Below are positions 1-11,400 of a stretch of DNA of 64,000 nucleotides, piece by piece; position 1 is the first letter of the stretch; every line of letters starts with the position of its first letter. A program made the position numbers and the translations under genes. The DNA comes from Phoronis australis (Eukaryota; Phoronida; Phoronidae): positions 1-64,000 of the forward strand of contig NMRA01000408.1 in assembly GCA_002633005.1 (NCBI GenBank), given 5' to 3'. Below the pieces are notes generated by a model, which did no database searches, was not told the DNA's origin, and saw nothing but the letters and a program-made list of their open reading frames with translations.

Positions 1-768
1 TCGTGTCCAGTACGTAAGTATCGGGAGGTGGTGCTGGGGAATAACACTCCATGATGAGCCTTCGTGATCCCGCGAGATATGTCGTTAGTGCAAAGGTCAC
101 CTATTTGCAGAAATTTTTGTTTTCACACTTGCAAGTTGTCAGTGAATACAACTGCACTTTGTTTAGGGTAGGTTATGTTAAAATAGCATTGTCGTTTAGT
201 TCCTACAATACATTAGAATAGTTAAGAGCTTGCAAATACACACACCTTTGAGGTAGATAAAACGCTGTTGATGGGAATGACTGAGCAACTCTACTTGAAA
301 CTGAGGAATCTTTCATGTTACTCAATGAGAAATAACATAGAAAATAAATCTGAAACTAAGTAAGGCGATCCAGATCCTCCCAAGGATACTATTGTTTCAT
401 GAAATGAAGAATATAAATCGGTAAATAAAACAACAAGAATGGATCAACTGAAATTTGAAATTTTCGGACGTAATAACTTCCTTTGTCAACAAAAACAAAA
501 ATAAATTTATTTCTTTATTTCTGTTTTTGTTGTGGAAGTTATTACATCCGAAAATTTCAAATTTCAGTTGATCCATTCTTGTTGTTTTATTTACCGATTT
601 ATATTCTTCAATGAGAAACAAATTATTTAGTTCATCAGAAATTTGTTTTTAAATACAATCGGGGAATAGCAGCAGATAAAATCAGAATTAAGAAAAAAAT
701 CAGTAAACTGTGATTCAGTGTCCTTAACAGAATTCCATCATTAAACTTAGAAGCAGAGTAATTAGCAC
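1..768 (+). repeat. Dispersed repeat R1, copy 1 (interrupted, cut by window edge)
   Basis: This block matches 30629-31088 almost base for base once an insertion at 333-607 and a ~25-base indel near 655-690 are removed. Both copies stop matching right after ATTAGCAC. The window begins inside the repeat, because copy 2 has homologous sequence further upstream. No protein motif is visible. It is probably a non-autonomous element or a fragment of a larger one. Its type is unknown. Confidence 0.85.
322..618. mobile_element. Hairpin insertion with 11-bp flanking duplication inside R1
   Basis: The word TCAATGAGAAA occurs at 322-332 and 608-618. The related R1 copy has it once (near 30951), which gives an empty site. 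Bases 405-480 are the reverse complement of about 534-610 with one mismatch, and pairing continues toward the centre through an A/T-rich loop region. The transcript would fold into a hairpin of about 100 bp. The inserted left flank (333-404) is not part of the long stem. The structure fits a foldback element or MITE. No protein is encoded. A templated inverted duplication at this site is the alternative. Confidence 0.75.
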
Positions 769-2085
769 CCCGCCACATTGGCATGTCTTGTTGGGCTTTC
801 ATTGCACACACCAGAAAGTGGACGCTGGTGGAGTTCTTCGTGAGAATGGGTTAAGCATATCCTGTGACAGAGTGCTGGGGGAAATGTAGCCAGCCAGCTG
901 AAGACTACAGCTTTGTACCAGGGGAAGAAATGCAGAGTTGGAAAAGAGCTGTTGCAGCCAAGACAGGGCGCATGTAACAAATGTGTCTTCGTTCTTCCAC
1001 CCTACTCAAGAGAAAGAGTGACCGTGGGCAACAATGTGGGCTTTTCGTTTTGTCAGAAACCAACAGGTGCCTCTGCAGTCGGCCTTCAGCTTCAGTGACC
1101 ACCGTCTGCAAAGATTTTATAGTTACCTAAGATCTCCGACTTATGACCTAAATACGTCACAGCGTTACAAGTAGCACCACCTTCTGGAAGGCGCTCAAAT
1201 ACAGCATAATAACATGGATGACTTTAAATATGCCAGTGTGTCCCCTGGTGCTTACAAAATACTTTGTTTCGCTTGCCTAAATATAAGGAGCGGTAAGTGT
1301 ATATTCATTATATATTCTATACTATTAACTGGCAAGTGCTGATCGGAGAACAGGAGTCATTACTGCAGTAGAATAATAACAGTAGCAGGCCTACCTATTA
1401 GGTATTACTAGTAGTTGACAGTACTGAGGCCCACAGCATGGTCGTATGAGACTGACATTCAGTAGTGGCTGCACATCTTCTGCCAGGAATGTAACAAAAT
1501 TGAAGTGAGGTTGTATCAGCTGTGTTTGGCTAAAGAAGACTAGTCTGTGTGTACAGTTCAGGTTACAGGGTCAGACCCAGTGTCAGCTGGCCTTGTTTAC
1601 TGTGTGGGGTGAAAACTGGGGTGAGATAGCACTTACATGGCCAGGTTTAGTGGAGAATGTTTGCAAGACTGCACAATGTAATGATGTTGTTTGTTGGTGT
1701 GTAGACTATTTCTCAGTGTATGGTTCAATTTTAGTTGTGCGACTTGGGTGCAGAGTATGCATATAGATCTGACCTAGCAGGGAAACCCTTAGAAGAGCTA
1801 TATAACCTGCGATTGTGTAGTCGCCATATCCAAGAGGAACAATTCACTAATCAACAAAAATAAGAAACTGTTGTTTTAGTGTAAACAGTCTGATTTGATG
1901 TGTTAGTATCAAGTTCCCAGGCACTACTCTGCATTCACAGGATATGCGTGCCTCCGGCTATCTTGCTGAAGAATATGTACCCTAAACAAATTCTTTCTTC
2001 TTTGATCCATTGCACTGTACCCACACAGCTTGTTTCCCATGCCCACATCCAGAGGGCTCTGGGCCATATATATGGCTCGAACGAG
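769..2085. other. No recognisable gene or repeat
   Basis: Only short open frames on both strands (60-76 codons) and mixed-composition sequence are present. I see no domain, no convincing splice-bounded exon and no match to the repeat families found elsewhere in the window. Confidence 0.5.
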
Positions 2086-2112
2086 CCCCCCCCCCCCCCN
2101 CCCCCCCCCCCC
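2086..2112. repeat. Poly-C run with a single N (2100)
   Basis: A run of C is interrupted only by N at 2100. This is a sequencing or assembly weak point, so the true run length is not known. Confidence 0.9.
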
Positions 2113-4160
2113 TATTTGGCGTAATGGACAAAAAGGTTTGCCCCAGAGAAACAAAAACTCCGAAAAAAGTAGAATGAGACAAAGTCCACTTCCAGCAATC
2201 TTTTCTTAGTTACAGGTACACACTCTCAAAAATTCGAGACCCCCATTTTTTAGGCTGGGTGCACTGCATGTACTTGCTAAACTCCACAACCTATCAGAAT
2301 GTGTGTGTCTTTCATACTAACTACCAGTACTTGTGGAAAGTGGTCTCATTTTTGTCTGGCAAAATTCTCTTTGAAGTATAACTTTTAAGGGGCATGTCTA
2401 TGTGACATCAGAGTTGCTGTACTATTGTATTAGTCCTGGTGGAGACCCAAGCAGAGTGTGTTTAAACTGCAAAATAAGTCAAGGGCTACCATGAACCTGT
2501 TAAACTATATTTTTTGATAACTTTGGGGATTCGCATTTACCCTGAGATACAGTTTGAGGTTAATGCCCAAGAAGTTGTATTGATGCCATTGTCTTCATAT
2601 GACATGGTCAATAGTCATATAACATTGATTGATTAGTCTGAAGTAGACTAATTATATGCGGTATAAGTGGGAAAACTTTTCTTGGTAACATTATCATTTT
2701 GGATGGTGGTGTATGTTCCCTCGAACCACATTACATTATCCCTGACAACTATTGAAATGTTGGCAAAATCAAATTTATTGCTCTTAATATTGCAGTTATT
2801 CCAGAACATTAGTACTGTAGAAGTGCTAGGTCTCATAGCTGAGATATCTGTATGGGCATGTATTGTATAATGTATTTTAAACATGGAATGTTGTTTTCAT
2901 ACAATATATCAATTGTGTGTTAAAATTACAATGCTTTTAATGTCTTTTGAACTCAAGTGTTACAAAGTTAGAATAAAAAATGATGTTGATCCACGTGCTC
3001 TTATTTATTATTACTCTACTTTTGTTTATGTAGTGAGTACTATTTGTTATACATATTTATTTTATTCCGTGTCTTTCAGCAACAAGATCTATGATAAAAA
3101 TATTACGTAAGATATGAGTATATAAATTACTGTTGTATTTACTTGATTCTGTAGCTATACTTAGAAAACCATGTGGAAAATGTCATTCTATTGAATTCAG
3201 GCGGTTGCTTTCATAGCAGTCTTAGCCCTGGCAAAGTCTTAGTCAATTACAGTTAAATATTATAATAATTAAATATTATCATAATTGCATAAACTTCCAC
3301 GTTAATATAAATGATGTTTCCCCAAGATTGATATTGTACTGTATTGCTGTGCTTACAAAGGGATCTGAATGGCATTTGTTTTCATTCTAGTGTTATTGTA
3401 TCACAATAATTATCACAATATTATTATTAACATCATCAAAAATTATGTTTTCCTCAAGTAAATTATAAATATAATTCATCAAAATTGGTTTTATGTCTAA
3501 AAAAAACCTGTTTTTATTCAAGTTAGTTACAATCTTCACCACAGGCTCAGACCTGGTTTGAGGGTCTCCAAATACAACTTGGTCTCCAGCTAATAGGTGA
3601 CGCTGTTCCAAAATGTGTGACTTGGCAAATTACACTAGGACGTCCATCTTGGGATATAGTATCTTTGCCGTCTGTAGTTGAACTAGGGACAGCTGGTCAC
3701 GCTGTCTACTTCAGCTCATGATTCCGGCGAGAACTGCTTGCAACACAGTACAGTACGTGGATCGGCGGTCTCAACATGGTCTTCAAGCACTAGGCCTACT
3801 GATGGCAACTGAGTTAAAGCAAAACCTTTCATTAGATTTAAATTTATAACTAAAGCGACCTGGCTAAATGTAGACAACGCTCAGTTGGCGACCTGGAAAA
3901 ATCTCAAGTCGTCACGAAGTCGCCACTCCCTCAAAGTCATAATTCCCCCCGGATTAATTATTTTGAAAGTTTGCGTTGAGTTTCAAACTAATAACTTACA
4001 GTTTTCATTACCTTCGGTTAACAATTGCTCCGTTTATTTCAATCACTGCATTTCCAGCACAGCAGTCAGCGATAATCATGACTCGGCCACTCCTGCACAG
4101 ACCATCGGAGTTCACACGCTATCAGTGACGTCAGAGTGTTAGCCCTGGGAAGGCAGGGTA
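2113..4160. other. AT-rich stretch, no gene seen
   Basis: Short frames only. Bases 3240-3500 are very AT-rich (ATTATAATAATTAAATATTATC-like words). CpG becomes more common after about 3640. A minus-strand frame near 3640-3390 reads like protein for some 25 codons but matches no family I know. Confidence 0.45.
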
Positions 4161-4288
4161 GAGTTGAGTAACATTAGAACCTCGCTAAAATCTAACCATG
4201 ATAATCACGTGTTCTCATTTAAAATACACGACAATATCCAACGTAACTTCGCGAAATCTTGCTTTTTATCGAGGATAGCGTTACTGAA
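4161..4288 (+). mobile_element. MITE-A copy 1
   Basis: Left end GAGTTGAGTAACATTAGAACCTCG; right end is the inverted partner (CGAGGATAGCGTTACTGAA). The interior carries the family words AATCACGTGTTCTC, AAAATACACG and CTTCGCGAAATCTTGCTTTTTA, shared with copies at 4399, 6111, 7882 (inverted) and 59191. It is too short to code. It is a non-autonomous inverted-repeat element of unassigned superfamily. Confidence 0.75.
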
Positions 4289-4398
4289 AGGCTGCCTAGT
4301 AAGCGCTTACATCATAACACGATTAGAGGCTTAGTAAACAGACGATTCGGAATTGTTCGGCCACTGAGGTAAAAATGGCCCGGGGCAAGCTGTGGGAA
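4289..4398. other. Short spacer between two MITE-A copies
   Basis: About 110 bases with nothing recognisable. The two flanking MITE-A copies lie in the same orientation. Confidence 0.5.
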
Positions 4399-4556
4399 GA
4401 CTAGGACCTAGCCTACCCGCTAGGACCTAGCCTACCCGTTAGGACCTAGTTAAAATCTAGCCAAATTCAAGTGTTTTCATTTTAAAATACACGGTAATAC
4501 CTCACGCAATTTCGCGAATTCTTGCTTTTTGGAGGTCTCATTGGTGTTACTGTGAA
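4399..4556 (+). mobile_element. MITE-A copy 2 with 19-bp tandem at its left end
   Basis: Bases 4401-4419 and 4420-4438 are two copies of the same 19-mer (CTAGGACCTAGCCTACCCG), followed by TTAGGACCTAG. The rest follows MITE-A: AAATCTAGCC, TTTTAAAATACACGG, TTTCGCGAATTCTTGC, and an end near GGTGTTACTGTGAA. The terminal inverted-repeat word has been locally amplified. Confidence 0.7.
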
Positions 4557-4689
4557 ACAGGGGCAACGATTTCTGTGCACGCTGGACTGGGGTTGCACAT
4601 GGCAACCTCGCATTTCATTTGGCGACCTGACTAGTTTCATCGTTGGCAATTTGGGTGAATGTTATGCACATAAATTACGTGCGCGAATT

Positions 4690-4875
4690 CTTGTAAGAAG
4701 CGTAAATTAATTATTAACGGCGTATATCAGTTATTTTCGGCGTAGTCTAAACTAACTTATAACGGCGTAAAGTAATTACTTGCGTTGTAAATACCTGCGG
4801 CGTAAAGTTTACGTGCATTAATTAACTCTGATTTACGCCGCAAATAATTATTTCATGCCATTAAAAGTTAGTTTA
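4690..4875. repeat. GGCGTAAA-rich degenerate tandem and inverted repeat
   Basis: Words of the form (C)GGCGTAAA or GGCGTA recur every ~20-25 bases from 4700 to 4800, then reappear as TTACGCCGC at 4832-4840 and 4873-4880. Bases 4748-4792 pair with 4831-4874 as an imperfect 45-bp inverted repeat. It could be a foldback element or a small palindromic satellite. Confidence 0.65.
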
Positions 4876-6110
4876 CGCCGCAAAAAGTCAAAGCATTTTT
4901 AAAGTCTCAAAAATTCACGGTTTTGTGATTTTTTCTGGAAATTTCCTCACAAGGAAATTTGAATTACCCATGGAGATGGAACTCTCGTCTGGAATTGTTT
5001 AAAAGATATTTTTGACGAGCTTTCGCGTTCCACGCCTCTTTAAGGTTAGCGGAGTGTAGAGGGCCCTACAATTTGTGGCCAAGACGTACTAAATGCAATA
5101 TTCTTCTTCAAACACAAGGGTTAGTATTTTCTTCCTGAATGATTTTCATCTCGAATAGTTCCCGACGTCACACTGCCGTTGATTCCAAAGGAAGGGATCT
5201 AAACATGAAACGCTCTCTTGAACTTAGTTTTACCAGTGAAATTCGGTGTATGCATGGTGTGTGTAAGATGACTTTGTACGATATGAAGACGACGGTCTGT
5301 TGTTCAGTTAAACAAGAGGAATGCCGAGCGCTGACGTAGCTTCCACAGGGGCTTTTTTATAGTATCGAGGAGGACATTTTTAGGGCCGCGCCTCGCGTCA
5401 TTGGCGCCAAAAAATCCATTGGCGCACCGTGCTTTTGCACGTCTCGGTCAACTGGTGCATTAAAATTGTATCAGCAATCACGTCTTATGCTGTCTTGAAG
5501 CGGGAATAATTATGAACAAATTGCAAAACATCCGATCAAAACAAATAACCAAAGCATCAAACACAGTATACTCGATAAGGTCTCTAATCATAGATAAAGC
5601 GACAATACTTATGGGTCTAATGTACTTCGAGTAAAAATAAAGATTTAAACGCGCAACTTGCGTTTCGATCAATTACTACAGCCCCAAACAGGAACTAGCA
5701 GAAGAAATAAGGAGTGTCGTGTAAGATGCCGCCGAAAAAAATCACAAATTCACCACAGTTACTGCCCTTGGGCAATATATCACCCGTGGACGTACAGGAG
5801 ATGGCCTTGTCATAGAAATACGATTTCCTATGACATGTTCCCCCCGATTTCAATTGAAATCTGACAATCAGTGGTGTATAGGACAAGTCAGCCCACTGTG
5901 TTGATCAGGCTTGTTACAAAATAGGCGTTGGAACTCATCCACAAAGGAACAATAACTATTTATCTTTTATTTTATTGTAATTAACTAAATTTTCAGCTGT
6001 TCAGTTTCAATACCGGGTTTAGTTCTTAGTCGTCCGCGGAGTCTAAAACGGGTAGGAAAGAAAGTTGCTACTAACAGGCAGCGAGTGTCGCCTCCCAACC
6101 ATAAGGGGTA
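4876..6110. other. CpG-containing single-copy-looking DNA
   Basis: No gene recognised. Bases 5385-5460 hold a CpG cluster with GCGCC words (two CATTGGCGC motifs about 20 bases apart). A frame at 5710-5900 stays open for about 60 codons after a stop but has no recognisable domain. Confidence 0.4.
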
Positions 6111-6218
6111 GAGTTCAGTAGTCGTCTCGCGGCGCGAAAGGTCTAGCCAAAATCACGTGCTCTTGCTGAAATCTCGCGAAGTCTCTCCTTTCTAGCAAAG
6201 TCCTAGCGTTATTGACAA
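6111..6218 (+). mobile_element. MITE-A copy 3
   Basis: Left end GAGTTCAGTA; right end CTAGCAAAGTCCTAGCGTTATTGAC. Between them are the family words CTAGCCAAAATCACGTGCTC and AAATCTCGCGAAGTC. It is slightly shorter than copies 1 and 4. Confidence 0.7.
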
Positions 6219-6257
6219 CTACCCAGTCATAAAAATCCAGGCACTGTGGTAATTGCC

Positions 6258-6436
6258 AATTGTCAGGGTCGGATCCAGGATTTTGCGTTAGGGGGGGTGG
6301 GGGCAGGGCAGAATATTAACCAGGGTTTTGGCCGTCAGACATTCGCACCCCCGAACTGCCTAATGGAATTTGGGAGAATTTTAGGGGAGGAGGGGACATG
6401 GCCCCCTTGCCCCCCTCTAAATCCGCCACTGATTGT
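6258..6436 (+). repeat. G/C-run dispersed family F, copy 1
   Basis: It begins TCGGATCCAGGATTTTGCG, has a long G run, then GGGAGAATTTTAGGGGAGGA, and ends CTAAATCCGCCACTG. The reverse complement lines up with 24305-24475 over the full length. Such GGATC...GGGGG elements are short non-coding repeats. Any reading frame through it is incidental. Confidence 0.75.
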
Positions 6437-7881
6437 AATCCCAAGCAGTACGAATTTAGAAGCATTCAATCGTAGCAGGTTGTGAAATGCGATGCAGCGC
6501 GCAACGTTTTTTTAATATAAAGCATACTAAATAGAGCGTATATAGGACCAGTTATATGTGAACAATAGGTTGGATATTAACACACGCCCAAAATGCAATC
6601 ATCTCCCTTTCAGACTTTTGTGCTAAATATTCAGACCATGCCACTCGACCAAAAAGTTTGTGACCTTGACCTTAGGAAATGTAACTGTCACTGTCGACCG
6701 ACATTTTTCACCTACTGCTACGCAAGAACAAAGGATCACTTAAAAACATCAAAACGGAAATTCTTTTTTAGTTCCTCGTGTAAACTATCGGTTGGCAAGT
6801 ATACCCATGAGGAATACCTGCTGCTGTGTGTTAACTTGAAATCCTGCTTAATAAGTCAGTCTCAAGATCGCGTATGCGTGAAACTTGGAATGCTCGAGGA
6901 AATTTGACACTTTCACTCAAATAATCACGTTCACGTTGTTAACAAAATTCACTGCACTAAATTAAAATACCTGTTAATAAAATATAGTAAATTTTAATCA
7001 ACGTTTTTCCAACTATTGGCGATTTTATTCACCAAACAATGATTGATTTAATCATTCACGTGATTCTTTGACGCAAGTTACGGTAAAGGAGAAATGGGTG
7101 ACCGTGAAGCCAAAAATTACAAAACTTCACACAGAACAAAAAATTTCACCTGATAGCCCTAATGAATATTCAATTCCACACGCATACGCAATCTTGAGAT
7201 CAAGAAAAATTCCAAGTTCACGCACAGCATACCAACACCTAAACTACTGCCCATAGGTAGCAGCACATCCTATTCCAACCCGGGGAATGCTCAACCGATT
7301 TACTTCATAATTGACAAAATAACAAGATGTAAGTAAACACTTACATGTAAAAAATAGATTGGATATCAAAACAGTGTTTTCTCCTGAAAATGCAAATATA
7401 GATCAGCTGGCCAAAATTAAGTTGGGACCCCGGCCACAGGAAATATGGCTGTCAGTAAACAACACGCACTAAGAAGCGGGGGCACCGCCGCCACTAAACA
7501 GGGACACAAGAACCGTGGGGGAAGGTTTGTGACCCCAGGTAGGAATAATCCAGAAAAAAAACACAAGGGCTGGATCTACGCTTTGGGTGCCCTCGCCAGG
7601 GCATTTCTGTTAGAGAGGGTCCTCAGTTTTAAACAATTGCAGTGTTTCGTTTGCGCTCACTTGAAAAGTGCATTCATCTATACTTCGGAAAAGACTAAAA
7701 AAAAAAAAAAAACGCTGTGCACAGATTTTCCAGAACAAATTGATTCAGAAGACACTTTTTAGGGATTGAAAAGCTGTTTTATTTCTTCGAAGGACCCCTC
7801 TCTCAGTGGCAATGGATAATGGAGTCATCTATCGCTCTTTTCCATTTTTAGCCGAATGTTTGATATAAAGTCCAGCCTCCC
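6437..7881. other. No recognisable gene
   Basis: The two longest frames are 6593-6907 and 7445-7762 (about 105 codons each, plus strand). Neither shows a domain or a family resemblance. The second ends in a lysine run coded by poly-A. I do not call them genes. Confidence 0.45.
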
Positions 7882-8020
7882 GTTCAGTAACGCTAGGACC
7901 TAGCTTAAAAGCAAGACTTTGCGAGATTACGCGAGATATTGCCGTGTATTTTAAATAAGAACACGCGACCTTGACTAGCTTTTGGCTAGGTCCTAGCGTA
8001 GGTCCTAGCGTCTACTGAAC
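7882..8020 (-). mobile_element. MITE-A copy 4, best ends
   Basis: The left end is GTTCAGTAACGCTAGGACCT; the right end is CTAGGTCCTAGCGTCTACTGAAC, its inverted partner, with the CTAGGACCTA word doubled on the right. The interior is the reverse complement of copies 1-3 (AAAAGCAAGACTTTGCGAGA, CCGTGTATTTTAAAT). This copy best defines the terminal inverted repeat. Confidence 0.8.
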
Positions 8021-8469
8021 GCACGCCAGCTCTGGGCTGCTGCTAATGACATCCACAGCTACACCTGTCCCTATTCTTTACTTCAAATCCTTCTTTCTCA
8101 ATTAAGGGCTACTCAAGGAGGGAACCCCGATGATGGAATTAGTCGCCTCTCTTTTCATGTTCTTGTGAAATCGCGTGTGAGTCGATGACAAAGACAACTA
8201 CAGTATTTGTGCACACGGGATTTTAAGGGGCGACCCGGGCAATTGACCTTTTGTACAGGTATGCATACACAGCTATTAAGACTGAGTGGAAAGAGACCAT
8301 ACTGAAACTCATTTTTTATACGTTTACTGTATTCAAAACCATAACTTACAGAAGAAACAATGTAACTAGTACCCCTACAGCCGGGGTGTAAATACACAAG
8401 CGTATTTTAATATAGAACATAAACAGCCCATTCACACAGGAATCGACTACACTCATACAATCACACGTG
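8021..8469. other. Nothing clear; possible LINE 3' flank
   Basis: This lies just downstream (minus strand) of the LINE coding remnant. It could include LINE 3' untranslated sequence, but I cannot see a clear A-tail or target duplication. Confidence 0.35.
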
Positions 8470-10015
8470 TAATTATTTTTAAAAAAGTCCTTCTACATGA
8501 ATCCATCCCTTTTCTAAAATGTTCATAATTCAGACTCTTATAGAAAATTACCTTTGCTATGTTATGATATTCAAAATTTCATTTTCCAGCCATGGTAAGC
8601 ACGGAGATCTGGAATTTAACCTAGCTCTGTATATAAATAACGTTTTACTACGCAAATAAGGAGATTAAACACACTTTTGACCCCCACTTTCCCTGAGATA
8701 ACATCCGCCAAACTAAAGTTAATAACAATCCCCGTTTTGACTATAAACCAGCTGTTCACAAACTTCCAAAATTTCCGAATGACTTCACACTTCCAAAAAA
8801 CATGGCAAAGATTCTCGGGGTCTTGTCCACAAAATATATAGAGTGGTGAGTTAAGAATACCTATTAATATAAGAAACAATTTTTACTAAGAATTTTATAA
8901 GTCTTATTTAGAACCATTTAATATTCGTGTCTTTAGTGAACAAAGAATTTAATCTATAAACACTTTTCTGCCATTCAACTGAAAGTTCTCTATTAAGGCA
9001 GGCTTCCCACTTATTTTGAAATTTTGAAATTACGTTTTGTATAAGCAAGCAACAAACTTATACACACTGTTCTCATTTTTACAAGTGTTAAGTAAAGAGG
9101 TAATAAACTCTGGGCGGTGAAGAATGATTTTGGACGAATCCACATGTCAAAGGAGGTTACGAATAACACATCACACGCCCATGAATACACTAAATGGTGG
9201 AGAAAATCCATAATAATTACAAAAGTCTTCGCAAGAAAACAACTTATCATTAGAATGTAACAAATCGTAAATATATTTAATGCTAATGGCAACCATCCTT
9301 CACAAAAATGTACTTATCGTTAATAGAAATTTTGGGATGTAATCAAATTGGCTCGTAGGGACTCTGCCTTGTTAACAGTTGAAATCCCAATCAATTCTCC
9401 AACATTTCGAAAAACTTCTTCCCAAAAGTGATTCTTAACCGAAGCAGTAAGAAAACGATAATAGGCCAAACCAATATGAAACACCTAACGTGAAAGGAAG
9501 TGATTTGTAGAAATTAAAATTTTCTTCCAGGCTCTCTCATCACTAAGTATCAATCTTCTGAACCACGACATTTTTTAAAAGGCATTTGACGAATGACTTC
9601 AGATGAACCATTTTGCATCCTCCCACCCAAAAATCTTGAATCAAGGTAGTTCTCTTAATTTTGTCAGGTTTATTGTCCAAGATGAAACTGTTAAATACTT
9701 TATCTAGCAATTCAACTGGGTCGTCTGATGGTGAGGGTAATGTTGTCAAAAGCTGGACCAATTTTGGCAGGGCAACAGATTTAATGAAACTCAGTTGGTC
9801 ATGAAAACCACAGAATGTGTTCAAGCGAAGTACACCAGCATTAGACACGTAGTAGCATTGAGTGGAATCTACAGAAGAAAAATTGAAGGCCTCTATTACG
9901 CAGAGCCAATATCCTCGATAGTTTGCCCAAAGAGTTCCAACAATACTATTTCTTTTAGAGATCGTTATTAGGAAAGCATTAGTACTGATGAAGAGGGCGT
10001 TGGTCGTGGCCATGT
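8470..10015 (-). pseudogene. LINE ORF2 C-terminal remnant (L1/Tx1-like), frameshifted
   Basis: Read on the minus strand, this is the last third of a LINE ORF2 protein, downstream of the reverse-transcriptase active site. In order: KSVALPKLVQLLTTLP, then KPDKIKRTTLIQDF and GGCKMVHLKSF (about 9830-9570); in a second frame DERAWKKILIS, NHFWEEVF and STVNKAESLR (about 9560-9330); in a third frame KYIYDLLHSNDKLF and DFCNYYGFSPPFSVF (about 9278-9175); then VYRLNSLFTKDTNIKWF (about 8980-8930) and CGQDPENLCHVFWKC, a zinc-finger-like Cys/His region (about 8840-8780), ending near LLICVVKRYLY. This order is typical of L1/Tx1-clade LINEs. There are several frame changes and in-frame stops, and everything upstream, including endonuclease and RT core, is missing. 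It is a dead, 5'-truncated copy. Confidence 0.85.
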
Positions 10016-11194
10016 CGATCAGACTGTCGGGAGCATCATTTTAGATTACTGCGTAAGGTATAGGTCTAACGAAATAAGGAGCTCAAAGAGCATGTAATGA
10101 TAGTCATAAATAAAAAATATGAGATTTTGGAGTGCAAATTTAACCAATGCCACTGGAATGGACCAGAATTCTCGTAAACACGAATTCTAAAAATTCACAG
10201 GGTAGGGCACCCAAACCACCGTGGTAAGTCCTGTCTCCCGCGCTCTCCCGGTCGTCAGTCATGATCTGGTACAAGTATCTGATCGCTACACTTCGGGAAT
10301 TGCTTAAAATTCCAACTTCGAATTACAGATACGAAAAGCCCTGCCCCTTGACAACCGGCAGTCAACTCAAACTTTGTGCCCTGGATTTCCATATTGCTTT
10401 GCCATGTGATGACCCAATATCATTATTTCCGGCAAGGGTTCTGATTTACATGTTTATCATGTATCTACGGAGATCGACGACTTTTTGCTGTTTCAATCCT
10501 ATCTTTATGTTGCAGGCTGAAATTCAAGAAAATCTATTTCCATCCTATCCATCACCAAAGTGCACTAAATGGTTTTTGCCAACGTAAAGTATCTTCATTA
10601 GCATGAGCGAACTTCCTCTGAACCGGAAGAGAATCTTGTGCTTAGGTGTGATATTTACTCTTGGAAAAAAGGGAACTACAACCGATGTTTCCAACACGAT
10701 GTTCCATCTAGTCGTTCCGAGATCATGTTTCTCTTCTCATCCCTCCGTATTTCGCAGCCAACATTACCTTTGTTTGCCCAAAAGAACGATTTTGACCTGA
10801 GTGCAACTTTTTGGCACGTTTTGAAATTCGTAAAAGATATCCCTTAAAAATCATCAAAATCATCTCATCGCCCTAGTGGCGTAATCGCATAACGTCTAAA
10901 AAGTGCCCCGCGAAATCTTGTTGAAGCACAGGTACCCAAGATTTTGTTGGCTTCCCCCATGTGGTTTGCCCCCCAACACAAGCAGGACTATTGCGAGGGT
11001 GCAAAAATGGCATGTGCCAAAAAAGGGGTGGGGGGCTTCTGAAGAGGAGGAGACAAGGCAAATGCTGACTTTGGAATCGTTGAGGCAAATTCGAATTAGT
11101 TTGTGCCACCTCCGTCACCAAGAAACTAAGAAAAAAACAAAAAAAAAATCATGGGTCTGGTCTTTATGCACTCGTCGACTAAAAAAAAAGAAAC
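10016..11194. other. No recognisable gene
   Basis: Upstream of the LINE remnant I looked for more ORF2 on the minus strand and found none. Plus-strand frames at 10261-10587 and 10903-11214 are open for about 105 codons but show no domain. The second ends in A-runs coding lysine. Confidence 0.4.
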
Positions 11195-11400
11195 GCCCGC
11201 CCGCATGTCAATGAAATTCAGCCGTGGATTTTTGTGAAAAGCTACACAAACGCCATTATTTGCCAATGGATGAGTAAAACAAATCTCGCGCCATTTTTGC
11301 TCGTTTCGCGGGTAGATTTTCTTTTATTGAGAAAGTAAGCATCTAAAAAATACTGCATCACCGACTTGATTTTCAAAAAACGGAAGAGAACCAACTGTTT
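11195..11400 (+). repeat. CGCCCGCCCGCA family G, copy 1
   Basis: It shares ordered words with 52722-52960: CGCCCGCCCGCAT, ATTCAGCC, GAAAAGCTACACAAACGCC, ATTTGCCAATGGATGAGTAAAA, TTTTGCTCGT...GCGGGTAGATTTT, and GAGAACCA. It is non-coding and of unassigned class. Confidence 0.7.

Noticed and set aside
3393-3640. Minus-strand frame near 3.5 kb as a retroelement piece
   Set aside because: About 25 protein-like residues only, no motif of reverse transcriptase, integrase or protease.
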